From positions 1-64,000 of the forward strand of contig CAJINV010000035.1 of the NCBI GenBank assembly GCA_905178155.1: a stretch of DNA of 64,000 nucleotides, in the 5' to 3' direction. Shown here one piece after another: positions 11,187 through 22,235 of this stretch. The translations under genes and the position numbers were made by a program. Under the pieces are notes generated by a model. It was not told where the DNA came from. It searched no databases and worked only from the letters and a program-made list of their open reading frames with translations. The stretch's first letter is position 1, and the number at the start of each line of letters is the position of its first letter. The stretch comes from Amoebophrya sp. A120 (taxonomy: Eukaryota > Sar > Dinophyceae > Syndiniales > Amoebophryaceae).

Positions 11187-11478
11187 TATGCATTGCAAAT
11201 ATGTCCTCTGGGTCTAGAACAGATGCAACTTGTCATACAACTGCGGCTGCATCTTCCAAAAATCTGTGTTGCTGCCCGATTGCCAAAAGTTGTCCACTTC
11301 TGACCAGGCACAGAGGCAGCCTCTCATGCAGGAGAGGCACAATAGAGATATCAGTCTCACACTCACAGAATCGGTCATGCTGTTGGCCCGGCATGCGCAT
11401 GCCAGACGCTCTGGGTCATGCAAGTTTTGCATGGCAAGTCGCCTCTTCCTCCAGACCCAAACGTATTTGCATTTGATA
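11187..11478. mobile_element. introner, family A, upstream of gene 1 start
   Basis: Left end TATGCATTGCAAATATGTCC, right end ACGTATTTGCATTTGATA; flanks TTTTG/TTCTG; 292 bp. It lies 22 bp upstream of the chosen ATG of gene 1. The joined frame stays open upstream without another ATG, so it sits in the 5' leader or in a longer N-terminus. Confidence 0.8.
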
Positions 11479-11754
11479 TTCTGTACCGGGGAGCATCGAG
11501 GCCCCTCCCCCTCTGGATCTGTGTTGCGTTTTCGGTGAAGAATGAGGAATGAATGTCGAGACTAGTAGAAGTCCATGCGTTTTGCACAAAAGCTTCTCGC
11601 CATATTTCTGTGGCTAAGAAAAGGAAATCATGGCGCGCTTGCGTCTGGAACTGAAAGAAAGAACCCACATGCATGCGAGATGAGTAGAAGTAACTCGGAA
11701 GGCCAAAACTCACAAAACCATCTTGAGTACCTGCACCATCGACCGTGGGGCTAC

Positions 11755-12480
11755 TCATTGCTCTTGAGCCAAGGGGTTTTGTCGTGGTGAGGTAGAAGAG
11801 GTCCCTGACACTCCTGACGAGTAGTGGTCGCTTATTGTTGAGACAGGACGTTGCTCACCAGCCGCTGGTCCTCGCACAGCTGCTTTCGGGGGTCCTGTCG
11901 GAATTGCTGGCGTGGGAGCTGCAACAGCTGTTGCAGTGCTAGCAGAAATGAGAATGATACCCGAGGACGGTGAGGTAACTGTTGATGTAGAAGTTACAGA
12001 AGCTGTATTCGTACTATACCTCGTCGACGCATGTATTTTCCACACCACTTCGACCAGTTCCACTCCCTTCTCTGCAGGAGCAGTTCCAGTCCAACCAGTT
12101 CGAGGAAAAAACAAGAAGAGGTTTTGACAAAAACACTACAAGACTCGTGCAATTTAATACTTCATCACATTTTGACTTGTTTGTCGACCACTACCGAATC
12201 TACGATATTATCGTCGAAGATCTCCTACTGCGATTTCAACTCCTACTCTCGAGATCGTCAAGCCGACTAGATAGAAGCAAACGAGGTGATGCTAGTACGA
12301 ATAAGTAGGTCTTCTAAAGAGAGCTGCGGGGTCTGATTCTTCTGCATAGAGTTGCAAAATCTTTGGCGTCACAAACCTGCTGAGAAGAAGTATCTTTTTC
12401 GATCGGGAAATTTCATCCACCTTGTTTTGCGCGGTATTTTTAGTTTTGATCTTCTTTTTGACACTGAATAGAGTAGTCGC
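11755..12480 (-). pseudogene. decayed duplicate of the 3' end of gene 4
   Basis: The frame at 12114-11755 encodes EKGVELVEVVWKIHASTRY, nearly the same as ERGVELVGVVWKIHASTRY in the last exon of gene 4 (around 22800-22860). It is followed by a similar low-complexity Thr/Pro/Ala stretch. Bases 12160-12480 resemble 21700-22100, the region just downstream of the gene 4 stop (shared phrases include CTACTGCGATTTCA). The two blocks are in the opposite order to gene 4, so this is a rearranged fragment. No RNB catalytic motif is present. Confidence 0.65.
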
Positions 12481-13085
12481 ACAACTTACATACTATTTCG
12501 TCAGTAAAAAAAAACAAACGGACGCTCGTAGAAGATGAAGGTTTCATTCTAGTACAAAGAAGTCTGCGGTCGTAGGTAGGTGTTGTAAGAACTACTTCAT
12601 TTCTACTCCTGGGGACGAAAAAAAAAACGCTCGAAGTGATACTCGGGCTCGGGGTAGTTTCGAGTCGAGAAAAAAAAAAAAACCGAAATTGGCCGTCGAA
12701 TAACAATCTTAATCCTAAATGGAATGCGAGTGGTGCGGGCTTCTGACAACCACTGTTTTCATCTACGCCTGTCGGCGTGTCTATTCGAAGATTGGGCACT
12801 GAGCACTCGTTTTGGTGTTTCCTTTCTGCGTTTTTATTTTCAGATGGTTTCATGTTCACCTACCAGCCGGGAACGGCATTGCGTACTTTGTTCACCTTTT
12901 CACCTTTTTGTAGCTCCTGTCGGGTCCTCGACCTCGTGTAGTGGGGACAACAAAACACTTTCCGATGAGTAAGTACACTTCTTTCCTTTATCTACACTTC
13001 TCGCGACTTTCACCGGAGCAGTGTTGCTTTTTTGCGTCTACATCATGGTTGCGCGGGATGGCAGACAAGGACGCGAAGTGGTGGA
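12481..13085. other. non-coding spacer below gene 2
   Basis: It contains poly-A/T runs (for example near 12626 and 12670) and a polypurine/polypyrimidine stretch. Short frames on both strands lack convincing composition. The stop codon of gene 2 is at 13086. Confidence 0.5.
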
Positions 13086-16000
13086 CTACGCTCCCTTCTC
13101 CTCCTCCTCCTCCTTGCTAGCGCGGTAGAAGTTGTAAGCAAAGTTGTTGTTCTCCCGCAGGGTGTATGCATTGGAAATTTGTTCTCGAAATCGGTAGAAA
13201 TGAGATGAATGATCAGAACTTCCAGTGCTTGTTCTTTTGCATAGTGACGAAAGATTTACGCTTCGATTCTTTTTCTCTCCAGTTGAAGTTTGTCATGCGT
13301 CATTGCAGTATTAGGAAATCCTGATCAACCACGACATCAATGCAGCATCACAAATTCCCGTTTGTTCCCAACCAAGACATATTTGCGATTCATAGCACCT
13401 CTCTGCACTCCGCGAAGCGTCCGTGTGCCATCAATGTCGAAAACTCCGTCGCATCCTGTGAAAAAGTCAAAGTATCGCACAACCTCTACTACTGGCATTA
13501 ATCATGCATGACAAATCTTCCTCGTCTATCTGATCATTCTAGTTTCAATTTATTCGGACTTCATGTCTCATGCTGAACAAACTTGCTCTTGCAATGCAGT
13601 TTATCGGTAGTAGTTTGGTTCTGGCACCCACTGTCGCACAGGATAGGAGTTTAGCAGAGACCAGTGGTCGGTGTTCAGGAGCTGCATGTGGTGTCTCCAG
13701 ATGAAGAGCATCCGCCGCGCCTGGCTGGTCTTCGTCGGTTCATCCTCTCGCGCCTTCCCCGTCGAACTGCCTATCGCGGATTGGCTAGCAAAATCCGCTC
13801 CTTCCCGCACCGCAGCGGTACTGCTCTCGTCTTTCACGGCGGCCCAGAGCTGCGTGAACTCTTCGTACTTCGAATCGCGCACGTCGAACTGCGGGAGGAA
13901 AAACTCGCAGACGTCCTTCATCGCCCGTCTGTCGTCATCTTTGGCTACAGATTTCGCATCCGGTAGCTTCGTGTACTGTCTGAAGAGTTCCTCGAGCGCG
14001 ATCTCCACTGGGTTGGGAGCAAAAAGTTTGTGGTAGTTGGAAACGCCGGACGGCTGCATTTGCTCGGAGTAAGAGCGCCCGGAGGTGGTCGGAAAGAAAA
14101 CGAAATCGAAGTCAAGTATCTCCTCGAGGTCCAGGGTATGCAGCTCGTGCTTCTTGATCCACCCGGCAGCCCCTCCTGCGGTGGTTGGTTGCGCGGGGTT
14201 CAATCTTGCTTCCTGGTCGGACGAAGATGACTGCGTCTGCGGGGCGGGATTTGTATTGCTGCAGTACTCACCTTTCGTTTCCGCTGCGCCATCGCCGGAA
14301 AGAAGATCTACATTCATTCCGGTGCTATCTGCCGTAGCTGTAGCGGAAACTTCGTTGTTCTTGTTGACATCGTCCATCGTAATCAAATCCAAAAGAGCGA
14401 CGAGCACTGGGCTCACACGCGCAACTCGTCGCTGCTGCAACAGTGGGCGGGGAATCTTCATTTTTGTTCTCCAGGATGCCATTTCCGAGTTTGCGCTTGT
14501 TGCCACTGCATCACTTCTTATGCCCTACAAAACCATGACGATGTCCCCGTCCCCCATGCCTTCGGGTTCGAATATAATTTGTCTTGCATGAATACAAAGC
14601 ATATGAGCACTGCCCATCTCTACCAAAAGTGTCGTGTTGGTAAGGGAGGAAGGAACAAAATTTTCAAAAGATTCGACGATAATCTAGCACTCCACTTGGC
14701 GTCGACAGGCAGAGCTGCAGATGCAGCCTCATAATAATATTTTGCATTACAAAACGACTCTGCGTTTGCATCAAAAGTTTGAGAGGCGGTGGCGGGACCA
14801 GAACGAGCGTTCTTTTGTGATGGCATATCAACGTCGTCCGTGGTGCCTGTGAGTAGAGAAAGCTCCTTCAATTCCACAGGAGTGTAACAGACGTGTGCAT
14901 CGCGAGGATCACGTGCAGCAGCGTTCGCCTTCGCACCGCCGGTCCTGTGCACAACCTTCTGGGGCAAGTCGCCAGCACTCAGGAGAAACAGCTCCTTCTG
15001 GTAGCCGGGCAGTGGCAGGATGTTGGTGCTGTAATTCCAGCTGCTACAGGTCTTGTCGAAATGGCGCTTTCCCCACGAGAGTCGCCACGGGGCGTGGCCC
15101 AAAACGCGCGCAACGACGGCAAACGGTACTACTTTTGTTCGTATAAAAAACCACAGCTTGGCTCGAGATCGTCGCTTTTTAGCATCGGCGTCCAATCCTG
15201 GTGGATGATCATCTAATTGAGCAGGAAGCCAGGGAGTGACATACACCTCACGATCGCGATCTGGAGCTGGGTAGCCGCGGCCGCCGATGCGCACCAGGGT
15301 ACGCGGGTCGAATGGAAGCAGAGACTTTCCTTGCAGCCGGTACTGCTGTGTATGCGTTATAAAAGCATCGTAAAAATTTTCGTACCACATTTTATCATGA
15401 AGAATTAGGTAAAATTGAATGTAATTCTCAAGCAGGTAAAAGCAAGCGAGCTATCTGTCATGCAAGACACTACAGTTACGTACGAGTACGATACAACTTT
15501 TGCACAGCATATCTCGCGGCCTCGAACAAAGCCTCCCAGGGAAAGGCCGTCGCAGTTACATCCTCTTTTTCGAAAATAAACCAACGCTGGAGCAAATATT
15601 CCGCGCGTTCCGCATGGCCGAATCCGTAACCATTGCAGTAATGGGACCAGTTAAAGGCGTGGCAGTAGCTGTTCCACATGAAGCGATCCTCGGGAACCCA
15701 AACTGGGTTTGGTGACGGAAGAAAGGCGCTGCTGTTTTTGGTACCTTTGGTCCAGACATCTGTCTCCACGATCGCGGATGTGCGAAGACGCCATTTGCTC
15801 TCGCAGGTGAGACCAATCTCCTTGTTGTGCTTGGAATCGCCCGCTGCATTGTGGCAAGAGCCAGGTTCCTTTTTCGCGAATTCATTCTCCTCATCTGTGA
15901 TGCTGCGCTGGGCTGCGGTCTCGCTGGTGTTGTTTTGCCGCTTGTTGCCATCTGACGGGTTCTTGTGACTACTTTTTCCGCTCGCTAGCTCCGCCACTAG

Positions 16001-17222
16001 GTTGACGATGCTCTCCGCTACTTTCTCCGAGTCGGCCAAACTCTGGCTCCACGGTAGTTGCTGCGTGCTGTCCCGGTTTACGAAGTCCACCCACGAGTTC
16101 AGCCGCTGATCCACATATGTGGCCGCGTCGTCGCAATCGTGCTGTTGATCTTGATTTCGTAACACTATATCAAGCGCGGTTCGGGAAATCTCGCGCTCCA
16201 CCATACCAGTTTTATCCGCGGACCCCGGATTCCTATGATCTTCGGCGGGTGCGAAGGCGCGCCACTTGGCCGTGAACGGAGGCTCTAGGAGAAGCTGCAT
16301 CATGAAGTGCCACTTTCCCGTCATTAGCATCAGCTGCTCTGGCGGGATGCTAGTGCTTCCGTCGGGACCTGTTCCTTCCATCTTGGTGCAGCGAAGGCTT
16401 GTAGTCGCGCGGCCTCCTCTTTCGTCGTAGGTATCTTCCAGGCGCGGGCGCGGACAGTGGCAGGTCATGCGCAGAAGAGTTTCCACTGCATGCACGATGT
16501 GCATCGGGCAATACCACAGCTCATTCCGATTTGCATCCAGCAAATCCGTGTCGCCGACGGCCGCGTAACACCGGCAGTCAAAGCATTCTACCAGTCGTAC
16601 GGAAAGCGGAACGAGCAAGCGCGTGGCGAGCACTGCAGCGGTGTATGACACGAAATACTCCGGGTCGAAAGCCCCCGTGCGTCCGTCGACGCACAGGTAG
16701 CCAAAGCAGTTTTTCGGGGTCCGGGGGTCGGTGCGGTACAGGCGGTGGTGGCGATACTCCTCGTTGAAGAGCCACGCTGCAAATCGTGCGTTCACTTCTG
16801 CAGGGAGTCGTGCTTGCCATTGCTGCCACTCTGCCACATCCGCATCCGTAGGGTGGACGAAATCGGGCTCGTCGTCGTAGAAAAATAAGTCGTTGTCGTA
16901 TGCATTGCAAATGTGTATCGGTGTGGAAAAGTGCGAACTTTGTCACGCTGTTTTTGTATGACCCAGCAGAGCTTCTGGCATGCAAGCTCTCGCCTCACTG
17001 ATTGCGGAGCTTTCTCAATTATACTCATATCTCGAATATAAATATATAAACTCCAGGTCCAGACTTTGATGACAAGAAACAAGCTACTTTTGCGGCCTTC
17101 TGTGCATGACAGATTTTTGTCTCGACTAGACCCATACGTATTCGCAATGCCTATGTCGGGGCGGAGTTGCAATTCACCACAATCGATTGGAGGTCCGCTA
17201 GCTTGAAAGTTCGACCATCCAT
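13086..17222 (-). CDS. gene 2: unknown 1,067-aa protein, four introners plus one GT-AG intron
   Basis: Start ATG at 17222 (MDGRTFKLADLQSIVV), stop at 13086 after RASKEEEEEKGA. I do not recognise the family. The central part is rich in Cys, His and Trp (CFDCRCYAAVGD, WYCPMHIVHAVETLL, MTCHCPRP, WNSYCHAFNWSHYCNGYGF). This suggests a metal-binding or disulphide-rich fold, but no standard zinc-finger spacing is clear. Exons: 17222-17154, 16899-15512, 15350-14624, 14513-13610, 13451-13395, 13164-13086. The 110-nt interval 14514-14623 can be removed as a GT-AG intron (donor GTAGAG, acceptor AAGAAG) and joins PTRHF to DAVATSANS in frame. Without it the gene would stop at 14618, so it could be two genes. 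Both 3' introners must be removed to reach the natural C-terminus. Confidence 0.75.
13165..13394. mobile_element. introner, family A (diverged)
   Basis: Left end TATGCATTGGAAATTTGTTC, right end ACATATTTGCGATTCATA; flanks GGGTG/GCACC do not match. In gene 2, excision joins GRFAECR to DTLRENNNFAY. Confidence 0.75.
13452..13609. mobile_element. introner, family B (diverged ends)
   Basis: Left end CATCCTGTGAAAAAGTCAAA with GTATCGCAC inside, right end GCAATGCAGTTTATCGGTA; flanks CGTCG/GTAGT. In gene 2, excision joins RQWVPEP to TTEFSTLMAHG. Confidence 0.75.
15351..15511. mobile_element. introner, family B
   Basis: Left end TATGCGTTATAAAAGCATCG, right end AACTTTTGCACAGCATA; flanks CTGTG/TCTCG do not match. 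In gene 2, excision joins PWEALFEAA to QQYRLQGKSL. Confidence 0.8.
16900..17153. mobile_element. introner, family A
   Basis: Left end TATGCATTGCAAATGTGTAT, right end ACGTATTCGCAATGCCTA; perfect flanking repeat TGTCG; 254 bp. It splits the first two exons of gene 2. Confidence 0.9.
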
Positions 17223-17484
17223 TGTAGGCGCCGGGCTTCAAGTATGCCAGTAGACAACTTCTACGCCCTTTCCTTTACTTAGCAGAGCATGAACAGCAAC
17301 AAGAACCAAGCCCTTGCTGTTCAGGTTGAAGTTTCCGCACGATGACATCAAATTTACACACATCAGATTGTAGTAATGTTTGTGAAGACGAAGAAGATCT
17401 CGAACTTTGTCACGCGGACCGTGGCAACAGATTGATATTCTGGTTAACCGAGCGGATATTAGTGGTGGTTTTCGCCCTGCAAAT

Positions 17485-19937
17485 CTAGAAAGGGTGAGTT
17501 GTGGATTCTGATACCATGACGAACCACGACCCGGATTTGTCTGCCTCCGCCGTACCCGCCACAGCTCCCGGGAACTCCACGGCCTTCGTTGTCACACGGA
17601 TCGCGCAAATCTTTCTCCGTTGTCCCTGCTGCGCTGGTGCGGCGCAGGACGCTGCCGTATTTTGATTTTCAGTCTTCGCCACAGCCGGTTGGGACGCCGA
17701 CGTTGCAGAAGCAGCACTAGACGTGGTTCCAGTAGCAGTTGGCACTAGCCGCAATGTCGAGCCAGACTCTGCGGCAGCGGAATAACCGACCGGCTCTGCG
17801 TGCTCCGTTTCGGTGGCGCTGTCCAACACGCCGGGGTGTGTTGGCGATGCGGAGTTGTTTTGTTCCGCACGGGCTCCGACTGGAACACCAGCGGTTTCTC
17901 GGGTTGCTCCTGCAACTCCAGTCTGGAAAACAAGCGTACGACCCACCGACGACGCTGCGCCAGAGCTGCTGCTGTGGAAAGTAGACTTCGGCAGAAGAGA
18001 TTCGTTTCCCGCTGGGACGGCGGCCTGCTTCCCGCGATTCTCTTCGCCAGAGCGAGATGGGGGTCCTCCAGCACAAAGTGCGTCAAGCCTGGTGCTCGGC
18101 ACTGTCTATGAACTGCAAAAGTATCGCACTCGTATAAATGCATTACAAATTTCCTCAGCATGAGAAATAAAATTTGTAATGCTGATTTACCTTAAGCAAA
18201 AGATTTGTAATGCAAGAATTGCACTTATACGAGTTGTACGATACTTTTGCACAGGATACTGTCGCGGTAGGGAAGAGAAGAAATTCCAGCATTTCCTTCT
18301 CGTCTATGGCGCTCTCAACTGTTGCATTCTCAACTGTATAATATGAATTTGTGATGCAAGAATGGCAACGGAGAAAAGGGTGACCTTGCACGTGTCGCAT
18401 GACAGATTTGCGACAGATCCTCAGCCTCTTTGGCTCTTCTAGAATCTGTCATGCGAAGCAGCTTGATCACGTCGATTCTACTTCGTAAGTTTGCATGACA
18501 AATCATTGATAACAGTTGAAAATGTAACATTTGAGAACGCCATATCGTCTTCTACGAGTAATTCCACTGGTGCAAACGACGGGGTCTTCGGGCTCCTCGA
18601 TGGCCCGCTGCCGCTCTGCGCACTTTGCGGACTGCTCAACCGGGACATGCGCAGCGACAAATCGTCGATTGGGTGCTGGTCCTCCTGGAGACGCTGCAAC
18701 TCCTCGCTGTTTTGCAGCTCCGGCTGCTCCACGACGCCCTCCATGGCTGTACTCGGTGACGCTTGTCAAAAAGAAAAATTCCCCCTCCCCAAACTGAAAA
18801 GGTATATTTTTGGAAATTTGTGATGCTAATTTGTGGTCACAAATCGTGTCTGTCTTGCAAGAAGGCAACTCCGCAGGCTCCGCCGCTTTGTGCGGGCGGT
18901 TTCTCATGCTGTCGGGCCTACAGTGCGGACGTTTTTCATGCTAAGTGCCTAGGCCACAGCCTCTCCACTCACGCTTGGCATGGGCCTGCACTGCTCTCCA
19001 GCAAGACAGCTCCGATTTGTGTACACAATTCCAGCATCACAAATTTCGTTTTGATATGGGGAGGACGGATTTTTCCTTTCGATAACGCTTCCGGCGTGTT
19101 CTGTGCGCTCTCCGGCACACGCCAAATCTGCAGCATGGACGCCGGAATTGTCGGAAAAAACATGAAGTATCGCACTTCTAGTTCTAGTAGCCATCTAGTG
19201 ATCATGCATGACACATCTCCTTTCTGTAGCTACATCAGCATTGCACAAAATTCATCTCGTTTTCTTCATTATGCCAAGAAACAAGTTTGTAGATGCATAC
19301 TTAAAAAGTCCTCGTACTAGTCGCGCAACAATACTTATCACGAGAAAAAAGTGTTACAGTTACACATTTGTTGGAGTTTCTGCATCACAAATTTTCTCTG
19401 TGTACCAAAGAAAACTTCTAATGCGAAGAGCAGAAGGGAAAACAGGAAGGAAACGAGGCTCGCAAGCATTTCCTGCATGAGAAACGTTGTCTGTGTTGCC
19501 GGTCTTGCAACACAATGTGTAACTGTAACACTTTTTTCTTGCGATAATACTTCTGCACAGATGAATAGCCGGCGCGATCCGTTTGGCGAAGTGAATCATG
19601 AGGAGTCTTTATGCAATACAAATTTTCCGCACAGTGTGTACAAAACGCATCACAAATTTCGCAAAGAACTTAGAGGAAGCAACTCGTCATGCTGATGCTG
19701 AGCAAAAGGTTTGAAGGAAAAATCAAAATTTGTCATGCGGAAGGAACATTTGTACGTCGTGTACAGAAAATTTCCTGTGGATAGTCTTTCCTTGAAGTGC
19801 TTGGCGGTGACTTTCAGTACCAATTTCCCATCCTCATCACGGTACAGGCTGCCCGCCAGCGGTGGTTTTTGTAGTTCCGTAAAAGGCAGCTCGACGAAAT
19901 CCTCGTCACCGCTGAGACCGTGGCGGAAACGAAGCAT
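17485..19937 (-). CDS. gene 3: unknown 377-aa protein, five introners plus one nested
   Basis: Start ATG at 19937 (MLRFRHGLSGDEDFVELPF), stop at 17485 after MVSESTTHPF. Exons: 19937-19784, 19609-19568, 19160-19085, 18763-18545, 18304-18259 and 18106-17485. With one 5-mer removed per element the total is 1,134 nt, exactly divisible by three. The N-terminal 55 residues look globular, with hydrophobic and charged residues alternating. A central Ser/Pro-rich acidic stretch follows (SSPQSAQSGSGPSRSPKTPS, then VELLVEDEKEMLEFLLF), and the tail is Ala/Thr/Gly-rich before a final ordered-looking segment (KICAIRVTTKAVEFPGAVAG). No family recognised. Confidence 0.8.
18107..18258. mobile_element. introner, family B
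   Basis: Ends TATGAACTGCAAAAGTATCG and CGATACTTTTGCACAGGATA; perfect flanking repeat CTGTC; 152 bp. In gene 3, excision joins LLFPTAT to VPSTRLDALC. Confidence 0.95.
18305..18544. mobile_element. introner, family C
   Basis: Ends TATGGCGCTCTCAACTGTTG and its complement ending GAGAACGCCATA; perfect flanking repeat TCGTC; 240 bp. In gene 3, excision joins VELLVEDE to KEMLEFLLF. Confidence 0.95.
18764..19084. mobile_element. introner, family G
   Basis: Left end TGTCAAAAAGAAAAATTCCC, right end GGATTTTTCCTTTCGATA; perfect flanking repeat ACGCT; 321 bp. In gene 3, excision joins ESAQNTPEA to SPSTAMEGVV. Confidence 0.9.
19161..19567. mobile_element. introner, family B, split by a nested family D copy
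   Basis: Left end CATGAAGTATCGCACTTCTA; the right end continues after the nested copy as ACTTCTGCACAGATGAATA, matching the family B end apart from small indels. Flanks AAAAA/GCCGG. Removing the whole 407 bp plus one 5-mer joins MIHFAKRIA to FFPTIPASML in gene 3. Confidence 0.75.
19336..19546. mobile_element. introner, family D, inserted inside a family B introner
   Basis: Ends TATCACGAGAAAAAAGTGTT and AACACTTTTTTCTTGCGATA with a further matching ACAGTTACAC/GTGTAACTGT; perfect flanking repeat ATACT, itself part of the family B end. 211 bp. Confidence 0.9.
19610..19783. mobile_element. introner, family K
   Basis: Left end TATGCAATACAAATTTTCCG, right end GAAAATTTCCTGTGGATA; perfect flanking repeat GTCTT; 174 bp. 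In gene 3, excision joins AKHFKER to LLMIHFAKRIA. Confidence 0.9.
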
Positions 19938-20490
19938 GGCTGCGGCAGCGATCGGAGAACAAGCCGGAGGTGGCTACGAAGAAACACCGAAGGAAGTACT
20001 TAAAGTCGTTGTCGCAAGAATCTTCTACGTGCAGAAGCGCAGCCCCTCTGTGGCTCCTTTGCCTTGTACGTCAATAGGATGCGTTGACTTGTTCTCTCCG
20101 CCCCGCTCTGAAAATTTCCGCCGCTTCTTCAAAGTAGAAGACGCTGTTCTCAGCCGTCGACGGCGGAGGGCGGCATATTATTTCGGCACGCAGTACGAAA
20201 ATGTCGTATTTCTTTCTGTAACCTCGCGTCCTCCAACAGGGAGACGAAGTCGATCAAAAAAAAAAACGCTCTGCTGGTCGAAGAACGAGTATCCAGCACA
20301 GTCATCTTCACGCCACCCTAAATCAATTTGTGAGTTGTACACCGGTGTTGTGAAAGTACAGTATTGTACACCTATTTAATCCGTGGCACGAAGACTCCTC
20401 GCACAAACAAACTACTCGCGTTGAACGGGGGGAGGAAAGAAACAGGAGGCCGCGAATTTTTACAGATAGTAACACTACTAGGTTGGTACT
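19938..20490. other. spacer between gene 3 and the 400-bp repeat
   Basis: A plus-strand frame of 222 codons crosses this stretch, but its first part lies antisense to gene 3 exon 1 and its composition is not convincing. Nothing else is recognised. Confidence 0.4.
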
Positions 20491-21695
20491 GGCGCAGTTT
20501 GTAATGCTGGCGAAGAGGGCGCGACCACCCTCGCACGACCGTGCACCCTGGTCCTTTGCTACTCGGGGCGGAGTATTCTAGCTACTTCGGGGCTTGTATT
20601 GCCAGCTGCGCGCGTCACCCGCTGAAGAGGCCTTCTTCTGGAAGGTCAACAAATGCGCCACTAACTAGAGAAGTAGTCCCATCGAAATGCGCAATCTGTC
20701 ATGCTGACACGTAGCAAAAGGAAAGACGGCGGTGGCGTGTTTGTGCAAAAACAAAGCGAGCCCATTCGGATTCCTTGTGTCACACGCACTGCGCATTACA
20801 AACTGACTCCGACGCAGGCAGCTTGCAAGAACGAGTCCGCCTGGACTAGTTCTCTCATACGGAAATCGCATTACAAACAGCAACCTACTGGCGCAGTTTG
20901 TAATGCTGGCGAGGATGGCTAGGGCACGACCACCCTCGCACGACCGCGCACCCTGGTCCTTTGCTACTCGGGGCGGAGTATTCTAGCTACGTCGGGGCTT
21001 GAATTGCCAGCTGCGCGCGTCACCCCCTGAAGAAGCCTCCTTCTGGAAGGTCAACAAATGCGCCAGCAACTAGAGAAGTAGTCCCATCGAAATGCGCAAT
21101 CTGTCATGCTGACACGTAGCAAAAGGAAAGAAGGCGGTGGCCTGTTTGTGCAAAAACAAAGCGAGCCCATTCGGATTCCTTCTGTCACACGCACTTCGCA
21201 TTACAAACTGACTCCGACGCAGGCAGCTTGCAAGAACGAGTCCGCCTGGACTCGTTCTCTCATACGGAATCCGCATTACAAACAGCAACCTGCTGGCGCA
21301 GTTTGTAATGCTGGCGAAGATGGCGCGACCACCCTCGCACGACCGCGCACCCTGGTCCTTTGCTCCTCGTCGCGGAATATTCAGCTACTTCGGGGCTTGT
21401 ATGCCCAGCTTCGCGCGTCACCCGCTGAAGAGGCCCCCTTCTGGAAGGTCAACAAATGCGCCAGCAACTAGAGAAGTAGTCCCATCGAAATGCGCAACCT
21501 GTCATGCTGACACGTAGCAAAAGGAAAGAAGGCGGTGGCCTCGCTTGTGCAAAAACAAAGCGAGCCCATTCGCATTCCTTCTGTCATACGCACTGCCAAT
21601 TACAAACTGACTCTTACGTCGTAGGCAGCTTGCAAGAACGAGGCCGCCTGGATTCGTTCTCTCATACGGAATCCGCATTACAAACAGCGACCTAA
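20491..21695. repeat. tandem repeat, three units of about 400 bp
   Basis: Units starting GGCGCAGTTTGTAATGCTGG begin at 20491, 20890 and 21295 (periods 399 and 405). A degenerate fourth start (GGGCAATTTGG) lies near 21696. Units are about 95% alike, and the third carries small indels (for example the extra CG near 21543). Each unit carries the GCATTACAAAC and TCTGTCATGC motifs also seen in introns, but no inverted ends or 5-bp flanks, so it does not look like an introner. No protein frame is shared by all units. Confidence 0.85.
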
Positions 21696-22235
21696 TGGGC
21701 AATTTGGAACTTCACACTTTGACTCGTTTGTCGACTACCTAATAAATTAGATCGATGTCGACGAACGGCAACGGCTGACTTCATGATATCGTCGCGCATT
21801 TTTTACTGCGATTTCATCATCTACTCCTCCAGATGTTGCGTTGAAAATCTCGAGATCTTCAAGTCGACTGGAAACAATAAACAAAGTGATGCTTCTAGTA
21901 CGAGGAGTAGGTCTAAAGCTAAACAGAGCTTGCGGTACAGATTCCAGAGCTGCGCAGAGAGGCGTTAAAGTCTTGTTTGCCACAAGCCTGTTGTTAAAGA
22001 AGAAAGTCATTTTCAATCGGGAAATGTCCGCCTTTGATGCGGTGTTTTACTTTTGGTTATTATTCTCTCTGAATAGTCATGTAGGCACTTATCGCCAGGA
22101 AAAAAAGAAGGATCAAACTCACTCTGCTCACAGGAACACAAACAGCCGCACAATTCGTTTCTGTTGAAGTCACTTGTTTGACCTTCGACTTCAATGTGAC
22201 GAGCATAAACAGATTTTTATTTGATTATTTGCTCC
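21696..22235. other. region just downstream of gene 4
   Basis: It has no convincing reading frame. It resembles 12160-12480 next to the gene 4 fragment, so it was probably part of the same duplicated tract and may hold the gene 4 3' untranslated region. Confidence 0.5.

Noticed and set aside
17223-17275. Gene 2 start in the frame reading LKPGAYNGWSNFQ
   Set aside because: It has no ATG, and the frame disagrees with the next exon once the introner at 16900-17153 is removed; the ATG frame MDGRTFKLADL fits.
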